This document shows positions 19,301 through 27,628 of a stretch of 64,000 nucleotides of DNA, piece by piece; positions within the stretch are counted from its first letter, which is position 1; the number at the start of each line of letters is the position of its first letter. The position numbers and the translations under genes are program-made. The DNA comes from WRGT01 sp964450405. Lineage in GTDB: Bacteria; Spirochaetota; UBA4802; UBA5550. Under the pieces are notes generated by a model. The model was not told the DNA's origin. It did no database searches and was given only the letters and a program-made list of their open reading frames with translations. The stretch spans positions 62,001 to 126,000 of the forward strand of contig CAYVCQ010000009.1 of assembly GCA_964450405.1 (NCBI GenBank), given 5' to 3'.

Positions 19301-19876
19301 AAATATATCGATGAAAGCTATCCTCGAGATGAATATTCTCTGCTCCTTACAACAATGGAGCTTCATGTCTCCCCTGAAATAAAAGAGATGCGTCTTCTAT
19401 GGGGAACTCTGCTCAATTACAAAGATTACAGAAACTCGGAAAATTATGATATTGATGCAGTTCTATGGCTGGCGGGAATTGAAAGACAAGGGGATTATTT
19501 CCACAATAGAGTACTACCACTCTACTGGTACTCGTCGGATAAGTATGAGACAACTCTTGTTGTACCTCCGGTGCTGAGTTATTTCAGTAAAGACAGCAAC
19601 GGAAGTTTTGATCTTGGTGTTCTGGGTCTGGTTTATTACCGTAACGAAAATAAATATGCAGGCGAGGATAGAAGGATGTGGCTTCTGGGAGCTCTTTACA
19701 ATGAGGTAAAGGTTCCTGAGAGAAAATATCATGCAAGGGGGAGTTTGTGGGGAATTCTCTGGGACTACGAGATTGAAGAGGAGACAGACTTTACCAAATT
19801 TACAATTCTCAAAGGACTCTATAAATACATAAATGACAAAGGTGAAACAGAGCATACAGTTCTCTGGGTGTTCTAA
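16370..19876 (+). CDS. very large exported protein built of aromatic beta repeats, family unknown
   Basis: 1168 residues, 130 kDa class. The signal peptide (MKKYIIIITVFLSLIINYES) is followed by dozens of imperfect units of about 20-45 residues. Their core is hydrophobic-aromatic, such as LLPLFYHS, VFPLYYSS, LLGLLDKCS and WLLDWESS, linked by Gly/Ser/Glu turns (SSEYSEKGSGE). Residues about 545-615 break the pattern with a Lys/Ser/Asp-rich linker, dividing the protein into two repeat halves. Trp and Tyr content is very high. The pattern suggests a long beta-rich envelope or surface protein. I do not recognise a named domain. It stands alone, with repeat-rich spacers on both sides, and ends in HTVLWVF. 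Confidence 0.75.
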   Translation: MKKYIIIITVFLSLIINYESGICRSWDDLDEGERDIYGSEREEKFPLKAFFMEKEVWENHYSFMLFWLYKHTDYPKYKSTRLLPFYYGLDSKVDNRSLTVIPPLLSYFETDGTEKTSYILFPLYYSSVDTDESDRSLLFLFWWGREKYSSGANSYQTIFPVFYHSSKEYSEKGSGEYLWINPLFVSWRERNSDVEEKEHLWWTPIVPLTFHYVDRYYGHRNFLWLMDYSWSINDGKDQMERFWLLPLFLWSRGDDGYTAINPLYINNRHSNGDYYWHLFPVFAKWEDSYYGLNENIVKTKQIVTPLFTRRTVVEEKSGEQTYSNFWFPIIPLFFRSSDREEGTHTNIAWLLDWESSKDGALKSFALAPLVFHQTGESGYKYYIPFYCRPSGATEKSGYTFGLFHYYDWRESGSTVWSWLYYSNEEFVPKPAVKGSKDPVEKEEFYYTHFLPVYYSWKTTESTGQIIFPLWYNYKDKQTDIHVDLSGFARKTVMGPFNPDIGVGLEKKDDTWYFDSDYSWLYDVVSVSSRVAIRNPFASKVESVSGGDSSEIDITPVDKTAVADQTEISSINSINPIKDKKNKGNIKAEKNIASEKLKSSAGISGKKGMSRENSEFFWGWKLLFGWMAYEQADTQRHFRLLPLTWFTWDEKANDQLYVFLPFFLSYKSEEKKEEYFVVAPFYAAQKEDKSYAKAYLINLYWDEYKAETDYYEKTILWPFINWYSSPEKSGFRIFPIVWHRNWKEDGNESSRTFAPLYYSKDVKNIQTGEFKSRSRINPLYYLDEETTGTEAFGKDYSYTLFAPLLPLFYHGVESKENTISSTTVTPLFYYNSEAITQTGGVLNGSTLWLPLLPVFYSSNSGEYSHWNLLGLLDKCSDKNYSRFFLFPLYYSTAENGEYHKNILGIIDWWSSENGIDTSMVFPFYWWSGYKESSTLVLFPLLSYFNSEPGEKTRFVAGAYWHESPTFERQNFLYLFDHQKYIDESYPRDEYSLLLTTMELHVSPEIKEMRLLWGTLLNYKDYRNSENYDIDAVLWLAGIERQGDYFHNRVLPLYWYSSDKYETTLVVPPVLSYFSKDSNGSFDLGVLGLVYYRNENKYAGEDRRMWLLGALYNEVKVPERKYHARGSLWGILWDYEIEEETDFTKFTILKGLYKYINDKGETEHTVLWVF

Positions 19877-20323
19877 ATGTTGTTCTACACTCTGTGATAC
19901 CTGTGTTCTTTTGTTCTGTAAACTTTATCTGACGGGGAGATGGGATTAATGGAATTCTATTATGCCGTCAGGCTATGAATTACCTTCATCCTTTTGTTCA
20001 GCCTCCTCAATACCCCGGAGTGGGACTTAAATGGATAACACTTCATTTTATTTTTTTTTAAATCATATGTTTTTTTAATGACGCCTTGCCCCCCTCTGGG
20101 GGTGCGGGGGCTTTACAGGATGAAATGCAGTTTGAAATAAGAGATGCGCATAAGGCAAGGTATGCCAGAGAGGCGCAGTCAAATGATGAATTTATTCGTC
20201 TCCCAATCTATCATAAAAAAACTGCAATTCCATAATTTTATTTGCCGGACTCTTTTTTATGCGTATATTAAACTGAAATTTAAGAAAACTTAATTTTTAT
20301 CTTACAGAATTCAGAGGAACTAA
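19877..20323. other. intergenic region with a solo G-rich repeat arm
   Basis: 20086-20111 repeats the arm of the 13909-14009 element (TTGCCCCCCTCTGGGGGTGC then GGGGGC). No second arm was found here. A 36-codon frame at 20125-20235 (DAHKARYAREAQSNDEF core) lacks a clear ribosome site and is not called. The last 90 bases are AT-rich and probably hold the promoter of the GGDEF gene. Confidence 0.45.
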
Positions 20324-21586
20324 ATGTATACAATACTTCACCTGGAAACCAGTACACTTTACAAAACCCTGATAAAAGAGATCTCTGCTGAAATCAGTGC
20401 AAAGTATCTCAATACCGGGAGTTCTGAAGAGGCGCTGGAAATCATACAAAAAGAGGATATTTCCCTGATACTCACTGCGCTTGAACTGGAAGAGGGGAAC
20501 TCTCTCGATTTTATTAAGTCTCTCAATGAATCTGAATATAGAAATATACCGGTAGTTGTAATTACAGGCAATGATACACTTGAAGATAGAAAAAAAATGT
20601 ACGATCTTGGAATAGTTGATTTTATTCTGAAAAAATCGAGCCGGGATCAGATCAAACAGAGTCTTACCGGATACAGGAAAGACGATACGCTTTCTCTTAA
20701 GATGAGCGAGCTGTCATATGCAGTGATCGACGACAGCCGTATGGATAGAAAAATAATTGAACGGATCTTCGCAATGAATAATATAAATAATGTAGACTAT
20801 TTTGAAAGCGAGCAGGATCTATTTACTTCAATCACTCACTATGATGTATATCTTGTTGATCTTGTTCTGAAAGAAACTACAGGTGATAAAGTTATTCAGA
20901 AATTAAGAGAGGATGATGCATCAAGCGTAGTAATAACAATTTCCGGAATTGATAATATTAAAACTATTTCAAGGGTTTTGTCAATCGGAGCTGATGATTA
21001 TATCACAAAACCTTTTAATTATGACCTGTTTATTGCACGTCTCAAAACAAACATAAGAAATTATTTACTTCTGCAGGAGGTAAAGATTAAAACTGATCTG
21101 CTGGAGAAGATGTCTGTTACCGATTATCTCACAGAGCTTCATAATAGGAGACACATCTTTTTCAGGCTCTCTCAGGAAATTGAGAAGTCTGGCAGATATA
21201 AAACTGCATTTTCATTACTGATGCTTGATATCGATCATTTTAAAAAAATTAATGATACATATGGACATCAATTCGGAGATGTTATACTTAAAAAAGTTTC
21301 GGATATTATCAGGTCGACTATCCGGACAATGGATGTAGCTGCGCGATATGGCGGAGAGGAGTTTATGGTTATACTACCTGAGGTTACTCTTAAGGGAGCT
21401 GTTACTGTTGCTGAGAGAATCAGAGAGGAAGTGGCGAAAATTAAGGTTGAGAATAAAACTTTGAATATTACAATCAGTTCGGGTACTGTTGAATATAAAG
21501 GTGAAGATATTCAGGAGATTGTTAAAAGGGCCGATCAGCTTCTGTATAAGGCGAAGGAGCTGGGGAGAAACCGTACAGAGAGTTGA
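20324..21586 (+). CDS. diguanylate cyclase with two receiver domains (PleD-like)
   Basis: 420 residues. Receiver 1 (about 1-115) has T-A-L at the site where the phosphorylated Asp should be (SLILTALELEEG), so it is degenerate. Receiver 2 (about 128-248) has the acidic pair VIDDS, the phosphoacceptor in YLVDLVLKETTG and the Lys in ITKPF. The GGDEF domain (about 262-420) has the active GGEEF motif and an upstream RTMD (RxxD) inhibitory site five residues before it. It makes cyclic di-GMP from two GTP, with product inhibition, in the cytosol. PleD has the same order, but there the second receiver is the degenerate one. A partner kinase is not adjacent. Confidence 0.92.
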   Translation: MYTILHLETSTLYKTLIKEISAEISAKYLNTGSSEEALEIIQKEDISLILTALELEEGNSLDFIKSLNESEYRNIPVVVITGNDTLEDRKKMYDLGIVDFILKKSSRDQIKQSLTGYRKDDTLSLKMSELSYAVIDDSRMDRKIIERIFAMNNINNVDYFESEQDLFTSITHYDVYLVDLVLKETTGDKVIQKLREDDASSVVITISGIDNIKTISRVLSIGADDYITKPFNYDLFIARLKTNIRNYLLLQEVKIKTDLLEKMSVTDYLTELHNRRHIFFRLSQEIEKSGRYKTAFSLLMLDIDHFKKINDTYGHQFGDVILKKVSDIIRSTIRTMDVAARYGGEEFMVILPEVTLKGAVTVAERIREEVAKIKVENKTLNITISSGTVEYKGEDIQEIVKRADQLLYKAKELGRNRTES

Positions 21587-21598
21587 AGCATTATTGCG

Positions 21599-21635
21599 TT
21601 CAGAGGGATTCAGAAATACCGGAATCCCCGCTGAA
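21599..21635. terminator. hairpin between convergent genes, possible bidirectional terminator
   Basis: TTCAG-A-GGGATTC (21599-21611) pairs with GAATCCC-CG-CTGAA (21622-21635) around a short loop. It lies in the 59-base gap between the converging GGDEF and rmlB genes. There is no clean T-run, so it may instead be a degenerate piece of the CCGG repeat family (it contains AAATACCGGAATC). Confidence 0.4.
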
Positions 21636-21645
21636 CGGCTGAGGT

Positions 21646-22716
21646 TTATCTATTACTGTAATTTTTTTCTATCCACTTACGGTATTCACCGCTTCTGATA
21701 CGGCTTATCCACTCGTCATTGGAAAAATACCAGTCAATTGTAAGTTCAAGGCCCTTTTCGAAATCAAAACTCTGTGTCCAGCCGAGTTCTTTTTTAATCT
21801 TGTCGCAATTTATAGCATAACGTCTATCATGTCCCGGCCTGTCCTTAACATAATCGATAAGTGTTTTAAAATGTTCTTTATCCTTTCCCATGCGTAGAGC
21901 CATCTTTTCACAGAGTACATTAACAAGCCTGATGTTCTCCCATTCATTCTCTCCGCCGATATTATATGTCTCGCCATTTCTACCGTTATTTACAACTGCC
22001 CAGACTGCGCTGTTGTGGTCATCAACATATAGCCAGTCGCGGATATTTTTTCCGTCGCCGTATACCGGGAGTTTCTTCCCGTCCATAATATTCATTATAA
22101 TTACAGGGATCAGTTTCTCCGGGAACTGATACGGGCCGTAGTTGTTCGAACAGTTGGTTATAGTAACCGGGAGATGATATGTGTGATTATACGCCATAAC
22201 TATATGGTCAGATGAAGCCTTTGATGCTGAATATGGACTTCGCGGATCGTATGGTGTCGTTTCAAAAAAGAATCCGCTGTCGCCAAGTGAGCCGTATACT
22301 TCGTCGGTGCTGATGTGGTGAAAAAGAACATCTTCTCTTCCGTTCCATGAAACCTTTGCAGCCTCAAGAAGATTAAATGTCCCCATGATGTTGGTGTTCA
22401 TAAACTCTGCCGGTCCATGTATTGATCTGTCAACATGGGACTCTGCTGCAAAATGTATAACAGTGTCGATATTGTATTTTTTAAATGCAGCATCAATGTC
22501 ATCACTATTGCAGATGTCGCCATGTACAAAAAAATAACGGTTCCCTCCGAACTCATCGTTAATGTCCGTAAGGCTTTCCGCATTTCCGGCATATGTCAGT
22601 TTGTCAAAATTAATTATCTTTCCGCTGAAATCTGTTTTTTTGAACAGATACCGTATAAAATTAGAACCGATAAATCCGGCACCTCCGGTAACCAGAATGT
22701 TTTCAAGTTTTCTCAT
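21646..22716 (-). CDS. rmlB: dTDP-glucose 4,6-dehydratase
   Basis: 356 residues, the usual length. The Rossmann NAD motif VTGGAGFIGSNFIRYLF is at 9-25. HFAAESHVDRSI, the ISTDEVYGSLG substrate/catalytic segment (Thr-Asp-Glu) and YSASKASSDHIV (Tyr-xxx-Lys) are all present, along with NCSNNYGPYQFPEKLIP. It converts dTDP-glucose to dTDP-4-keto-6-deoxyglucose in the cytosol, step 2 of dTDP-L-rhamnose synthesis. RBS AAGAGGAATTTT. Last gene of the order rmlA-rmlC-rmlD-rmlB, all on the minus strand. Confidence 0.97.
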   Translation of the reverse strand: MRKLENILVTGGAGFIGSNFIRYLFKKTDFSGKIINFDKLTYAGNAESLTDINDEFGGNRYFFVHGDICNSDDIDAAFKKYNIDTVIHFAAESHVDRSIHGPAEFMNTNIMGTFNLLEAAKVSWNGREDVLFHHISTDEVYGSLGDSGFFFETTPYDPRSPYSASKASSDHIVMAYNHTYHLPVTITNCSNNYGPYQFPEKLIPVIIMNIMDGKKLPVYGDGKNIRDWLYVDDHNSAVWAVVNNGRNGETYNIGGENEWENIRLVNVLCEKMALRMGKDKEHFKTLIDYVKDRPGHDRRYAINCDKIKKELGWTQSFDFEKGLELTIDWYFSNDEWISRIRSGEYRKWIEKNYSNR

Positions 22717-22731
22717 AAAATTCCTCTTTTG

Positions 22732-23601
22732 TCAGCTTTTATTTTTTATCTCTGAAATATATTCTTCCAGAGTCTCTTTCCACATTTTAGGTCTATAACC
22801 GAATGTTTGAAATAGTTTATCCTTAAGCATGTAGGAGTACGCAGGCCTTTTCGCTTTTGTCGGATATTGTGTAGAATCAACTGGATTGATTTTTACCATT
22901 CTGTCAGTCAGATTATATTTTAGAGATAGTTTATAGATTTCCGAGGCAAATTCATGCCAGTTAATCATACCCTCGCCTGAAAAGTGATAAATACCATATT
23001 TTTCTGAATCCGATCTGATGAGGTCAGCAATAAAGTCAGATAGTTCGCCGGTATAAGTAGGGCTGCCGACCTGATCATTTACAACATTAAGCTCATCCCT
23101 CTGAGAAAAAAGATTCTGCATGGTGTGAACAAAATTTTTACCATGAGGACCATAGAGCCATGAGATTCTGAAGATAAAATATTTTTCATACAGGGATGTT
23201 AAAAGTTTTTCACCTTCAAGTTTGCTGGCTCCGTAAACTCCCGACGGCCCGGTCTTATCATTTTCAGAGAAACCGTTTATTTTATCTCCGCTGAATACAT
23301 AATCAGTAGAAAAGCTTATTATTTTTGCTCCGCTTTCCTTGTTGACTTCGGCAATATTTTTTACGCCAAATGCATTTACCGCAAAGGCTTTATCCTTTTC
23401 ATCTTCAGCAAGATCTACAGCTGTATATGCTGAACAGATAATAATCCATTTAAAATTCTTACCACTGCAGAAAACATCCACTGCATCCCTGTCAGTTATA
23501 TCTACTTCAATATCTGTGGAGATAAATGGCAGATCAGCATTCTTAAGTTTTTCCTCTATGTGTCTGCCGAGCATACCCCGGCCTCCGCTAATCCAGATCA
23601 T
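22732..23601 (-). CDS. rmlD: dTDP-4-dehydrorhamnose reductase
   Basis: 289 residues. The N-terminal NADPH motif WISGGRGMLGRHIEE is followed by ICSAYTAVDLAEDEKDKAFA and ISFSTDYVFSG. The catalytic Tyr-Lys is in GVYGASKLEGE, then FRISWLYGPHGKNFV. It reduces dTDP-4-keto-rhamnose to dTDP-L-rhamnose, the last step. Its ATG follows the rmlC stop directly with no gap, so translation is probably coupled. Complete with all motifs. Confidence 0.96.
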   Translation of the reverse strand: MIWISGGRGMLGRHIEEKLKNADLPFISTDIEVDITDRDAVDVFCSGKNFKWIIICSAYTAVDLAEDEKDKAFAVNAFGVKNIAEVNKESGAKIISFSTDYVFSGDKINGFSENDKTGPSGVYGASKLEGEKLLTSLYEKYFIFRISWLYGPHGKNFVHTMQNLFSQRDELNVVNDQVGSPTYTGELSDFIADLIRSDSEKYGIYHFSGEGMINWHEFASEIYKLSLKYNLTDRMVKINPVDSTQYPTKAKRPAYSYMLKDKLFQTFGYRPKMWKETLEEYISEIKNKS

Positions 23602-24147
23602 TTAGAATACCACTGCATCTTTAAGTAGAGGAAGTACAGTATCCTTGTCCGAGAGGAGAGGGTTTTCTATGGGCCATTTTATCGCGATCTCCGGGTCGTT
23701 CCAGATTATACCGGCATCACATTGCGGAGTATATTCATTTGAACATTTGTATATTAAATGCACTTCGTCGGTTAGAGCCAGAAATCCATGTGCAAAACCT
23801 TCAGGAATATAAAACATAGTATTATTTTTTTCCGAGAGTTCCATAGCTATCCACTTTTTGAATGTTGGGGAATCTCTTCTTATGTCAACAGCAACATCCC
23901 ACACAGCACCCTTTATCACTCTGACAAGCTTTGCCTGCGCTGCCGGAGTTTTCTGATAATGCAGTCCCCTGAGTACACCCTTAGTGGAATAAGAATGATT
24001 ATCCTGCTTGAACTCCACATCGATACCGTTACTTACGAATTCACTTTTTTTATATGACTCAAGGAAGAAACCTCTGCTGTCGCCAAATGAACGCGGTTCA
24101 ACAATAATGACTCCATCGATATCAGCTTTAATAAAATTAAATGGCAT
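23602..24147 (-). CDS. rmlC: dTDP-4-dehydrorhamnose 3,5-epimerase
   Basis: 181 residues, normal length. Cupin fold with EPRSFGDSRGFFLESYKKSE, FKQDNHSYSTKGVLRGLHYQ (catalytic His in RGLHYQ), RVIKGAVWDVAVDIRRDSPT and FYIPEGFAHGFLAL. It epimerises C3 and C5 of the keto sugar. Stop adjoins the rmlD start. 78 bases separate it from rmlA upstream. Confidence 0.96.
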   Translation of the reverse strand: MPFNFIKADIDGVIIVEPRSFGDSRGFFLESYKKSEFVSNGIDVEFKQDNHSYSTKGVLRGLHYQKTPAAQAKLVRVIKGAVWDVAVDIRRDSPTFKKWIAMELSEKNNTMFYIPEGFAHGFLALTDEVHLIYKCSNEYTPQCDAGIIWNDPEIAIKWPIENPLLSDKDTVLPLLKDAVVF

Positions 24148-24225
24148 TATCTAAACTCCGGGATAAAATTTGTTGCAAATATTCTGCTTACAACACACTG
24201 CAAATTATAATAGAAAATTCAAATA

Positions 24226-25104
24226 TCAGATAGGGGACTTTTTCTCAATAATATCAATAAGATATTTTCCGTATCCCGATTTCATAAGCGGCTCAGCAAG
24301 TTTTCTAAGCTGTTTCTCATCGATGTATCCCATTTCAAAGGCGATCTCTTCGATACATGCTACTTTAAGACCCTGACGATCTTCTATAATTTTTACAAAT
24401 GTAGAAGCCTCGTGCATTGAATCATGTGTACCTGTATCAAGCCAGGCATAACCTCGACCCATGAGCTGAATATTCATCTCTCCACGATTCAAATATTCCC
24501 TGTTAAGATCTGTAATTTCAATCTCACCGCGGGCTGATGGTTTAAGATTCGCTGCAATATCAACAACGCTATTATCATAAAAATATAAACCTACAACTGC
24601 ATAGTTCGATTTGGGGACAGAAGGTTTCTCTTCAAGTGATATGACTTTTCCAGCGGAATTGAATTCGACTACTCCGTATCTTTCCGGATCATTCACGTAG
24701 TATCCGAAAACTGTTGCGCCCTTTTCGTTTTTTACCGCCCGCTGCAGCAGTTCTGAAAGACCGTTTGCGTAGAAAATATTATCTCCAAGAACCAGGCAGA
24801 CGCTGTCTTTTCCGATAAAATCAGCACCCACTATAAAAGCGTCAGCAAGACCTCTTGGTTTATCCTGAACTGCATAAGTAAATGTCATACCGAATTTTGA
24901 TCCGTCACCAAGGACTCTTTCAAAAACAGGGGTATCCTCCGGAGTTGAGATTATCAGAATATCCTTTATTCCTGCCAGCATAAGAGTGGATAGAGGGTAA
25001 TATATCATCGGCTTGTCGTAAACTGGAAGGAGCTGTTTGCATACAACCTGTGTAACAGGATAAAGTCTTGTGCCGGACCCTCCGGCGAGGATAATTCCTT
25101 TCAT
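24226..25104 (-). CDS. rmlA: glucose-1-phosphate thymidylyltransferase
   Basis: 292 residues, typical. The nucleotidyltransferase signature ILAGGSGTRLYPVTQVVCKQ is followed by LLPVYDKPMIYYPLSTLMLA, the metal and substrate site in LVLGDNIFYANG, and GVVEFN...EEKPSVPKSNYAVVGLYFYD. The tail has YAWLDTGTHDSMHEAS. It starts the rhamnose pathway by joining dTTP to glucose-1-phosphate. First gene of the operon; dTDP-rhamnose here would feed O-antigen or another surface glycan, though no glycosyltransferase lies in the window next to it. Confidence 0.97.
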   Translation of the reverse strand: MKGIILAGGSGTRLYPVTQVVCKQLLPVYDKPMIYYPLSTLMLAGIKDILIISTPEDTPVFERVLGDGSKFGMTFTYAVQDKPRGLADAFIVGADFIGKDSVCLVLGDNIFYANGLSELLQRAVKNEKGATVFGYYVNDPERYGVVEFNSAGKVISLEEKPSVPKSNYAVVGLYFYDNSVVDIAANLKPSARGEIEITDLNREYLNRGEMNIQLMGRGYAWLDTGTHDSMHEASTFVKIIEDRQGLKVACIEEIAFEMGYIDEKQLRKLAEPLMKSGYGKYLIDIIEKKSPI

Positions 25105-25229
25105 TTTTACCTCAGTGAATTGTACAATATTACGACAAAAGTGTCAGTATGGGTAAAAAAATTCCACTAAAAAAAATCTTTTTGGAAAAAGTTAAAGGCA
25201 TTAAATAGGCGCCAGGTTTATAAATATCA

Positions 25230-26855
25230 CTAAAAATCTAGGCGGATTCCTATCAGGTGATAAACTCTCGAAACATCGTTAATGGCTGCATTACTGTTAT
25301 TAAATTCATTACTGAAGAACAGCATAATTACAGGATCTTTGCTTAATCTTATGCCGAATTCAGATATAAATGACAAAGATATCTTTTCTCCTGTAAGGCA
25401 TTTCTCTCCAAGAGTCAGAAAAACAATATTACTGTTATAGCTGAAGATATCCCATCTTACATTTGAATTTATCATCCAATCCGCATCAATCCCCTCTGTT
25501 TTTATGACATTTCCTCCGGTCATCTCCAGTTCTAAATTGTTGATAAAACTAAATCCTGTATCTGCTTTTCCCCTGGTATTTTTTTCTATAAATCCCGGTT
25601 TCATGCCGGTAGTGCGGATTCTCAGGGCTGCAAGATGATAGTTCCATGGGCCTGTTCTGATGATATTGCCCTCATCGTATGCCGTGTAGCTGTAAAATGG
25701 GTCGATGAAAATCTTTTTGAAGATAAGTAGAGATATCCCCCCTTCATAAGATGTATCAATATAGGCTGGATACATTCCGGAATTTTCTTTAGATGAGGAA
25801 TGTTTTAGTGAAGCATTAAAAAAGGCTGAATCAGTTCCATATTTTATCAAATCAAGTGCAAACAATGTAGTTGCCCTGAAATTTTTTTTTATATCTCCTG
25901 CATAATATTCATATGAGCCGGTAAAATGAAGCTCGGGAGATTCAAATTGTCTATTCTTACGGTTTTTTTCAGGTGTTTTTTTATTTTCAGCATCGCTTAG
26001 AGCTGTTTCAGCACGTAAACCTGCAACTCTGTGATATTTTCCTTTTGGAGTTTCGCCAATATCATCAGTCACATATTCATATCTTATATATGGAGATATT
26101 TCTATCATATCCATTGATAATCTTACACCGCCCTCTATAGAGCGGTTCCAGCTGTATTGATCCGATACAAAATACTCTGCTGAACCATAAAGATATCCCG
26201 CAAAAAAATCAGTCATGTAGTAGTCATATCTAATTTTGAAATCGGATGTCCAGGTTGCAGGATAACTTATCGTTGCGATAGATTTTCTCAGAGCAATACT
26301 GTAGTTGATATAGTTATCTGATGAAAATAGTTTAACCCCGTTCTGTTTATTCTTATTTCCTATCGTCATTCCCCGAGTTTCCCATCGTAGGCCGATTCCG
26401 TACCATCTGGTGATTATGTCATCTGATGATGTGGTATTGATAAAGTTTGTGCATCTGTGATCAAGGAAGCCGGATAGGGATCCTGATTTAAATTCTTTTC
26501 GTAGATTGAGATATTCAAGAGTGTATTGAATTTTATTAAAATTGAAATTTTCCGATTCTGAATCTTTGTAATATAATGCCTGATTCATTGAAAACGATAA
26601 CACATAATATTGATATCTCAAAAAATCAATTTCTGCTGTATATGCTGCAATTCCCTGAAAATCAGAATCTTTATTGTAGATATACATTGGATCTGCTGTA
26701 AGACGTACAGGAGTAAAGGGGGGCTGAAAATCCATGTTTGCTTTATCGGGAATACTTATATCTTCAACAGTATATTCCGCTCCGGAACTTACTGTTTTAT
26801 AAAAACAGCAGAATACTACGGCAATAATCATGAAAAATTTCAGTTTTCCAGTCAT
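25230..26855 (-). CDS. predicted outer-membrane beta-barrel protein, family unknown
   Basis: 541 residues. A signal peptide (MTGKLKFFMIIAVVFCCFYK) is followed by a mature chain of alternating polar/aromatic strands (YQYYVLSFSMNQALYYKD, RWYGIGLRWETRG, FKIRYDYYMTDFFAGYLYGS) with short charged turns. It ends in LIGIRLDF, with the terminal Phe typical of barrels assembled by BamA. No plug or repeat was seen. It is between rmlA (divided by about 125 bases, same strand) and a J-domain gene. Function not assignable. Confidence 0.65.
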   Translation of the reverse strand: MTGKLKFFMIIAVVFCCFYKTVSSGAEYTVEDISIPDKANMDFQPPFTPVRLTADPMYIYNKDSDFQGIAAYTAEIDFLRYQYYVLSFSMNQALYYKDSESENFNFNKIQYTLEYLNLRKEFKSGSLSGFLDHRCTNFINTTSSDDIITRWYGIGLRWETRGMTIGNKNKQNGVKLFSSDNYINYSIALRKSIATISYPATWTSDFKIRYDYYMTDFFAGYLYGSAEYFVSDQYSWNRSIEGGVRLSMDMIEISPYIRYEYVTDDIGETPKGKYHRVAGLRAETALSDAENKKTPEKNRKNRQFESPELHFTGSYEYYAGDIKKNFRATTLFALDLIKYGTDSAFFNASLKHSSSKENSGMYPAYIDTSYEGGISLLIFKKIFIDPFYSYTAYDEGNIIRTGPWNYHLAALRIRTTGMKPGFIEKNTRGKADTGFSFINNLELEMTGGNVIKTEGIDADWMINSNVRWDIFSYNSNIVFLTLGEKCLTGEKISLSFISEFGIRLSKDPVIMLFFSNEFNNSNAAINDVSRVYHLIGIRLDF

Positions 26856-26880
26856 AGGTTTACCTGTTATGTTTAACGGT

Positions 26881-27540
26881 TTAAAGTATAAAAACCTCTT
26901 TCAGAATCATGTATGAGCTGTTGAGTTTCTTCATCATTTCTTCAGATCCACCGCATCGGTCCGGGTGATACTTTCCGGCAAGTTCCCTGTAGCGGTTTAC
27001 TATTCTTTTTTTCGCCGGGTTGTGTATATCAAAGAATCTCAGTGCTTCATCAATGTCTTTTTTTTTGAAACAGTAAACTTTAATTCCGCTCATAAGTTTT
27101 TTGAGAATTTCGGAATCTCCGAAAGTTATATTTTCGGGATCAGTGTAAAAGTCCAGAAGGATATCGAATGTAGCACTGTTTCGGGAATTTTTATAATTCG
27201 AGTTATGAAAAGTACAGTAATCTGCTGCGGTTTTTTCTCCGCAGAAATTTCCCGTTTCGGGGTCGTAATGTCTGCATGTACCCTGTTCAGGTATTCTGAT
27301 GAGTCTTATTCTCATACAGTCAAGGTGAAGATAGAAGCCTTTCAATCCGGCTGAGAATTTTAACCTGTAAAGGGCATGGTAGATGGAAAAGTGTTTAACG
27401 AATAATGTGTGCTCATCGGAGATATCACTTTTTGAATTGATGAAATGTTTTATAATATCAAATTCCATAACCGGTATATTCTTCTCTTTAAGGAATTCGA
27501 AAAGATGATCTTCACTGATTTTAATTAGTTCCGGTTTCAT
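26881..27540 (-). CDS. protein with C-terminal J-domain and Cys/His cluster
   Basis: 219 residues from ATG 27540. A longer frame reaches 27684 but overlaps the hydrogenase 3' end, so the shorter start is preferred; neither has a strong ribosome site. The last 60 residues are a J-domain: RIVNRYRELAGKYHPDRCGG contains the HPD tripeptide, followed by EEMMKKLNSSYMILKEVF. The middle has a possible zinc site, CRHYDPETGNFCGEK...YCTFH. J-domains stimulate the ATPase of DnaK-type chaperones. The C-terminal position and lack of a Gly/Phe region mean it is not DnaJ itself. Being just downstream of the hydrogenase hints at a client-specific role, which is inference. Confidence 0.75.
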   Translation of the reverse strand: MKPELIKISEDHLFEFLKEKNIPVMEFDIIKHFINSKSDISDEHTLFVKHFSIYHALYRLKFSAGLKGFYLHLDCMRIRLIRIPEQGTCRHYDPETGNFCGEKTAADYCTFHNSNYKNSRNSATFDILLDFYTDPENITFGDSEILKKLMSGIKVYCFKKKDIDEALRFFDIHNPAKKRIVNRYRELAGKYHPDRCGGSEEMMKKLNSSYMILKEVFIL

Positions 27541-27628
27541 AATTTTTATTAATAATATTAATGATCCGGAACTGATTTTGTCAAGACAAACTGCATTGTT
27601 ATCAATAGCCGGAATTTTACTGTTTCCT

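Noticed and set aside
20125..20235. 36-codon plus-strand frame after the solo G-rich repeat
   Set aside because: No ribosome site, no recognisable domain, and length close to chance; possibly a gene remnant but not supportable.
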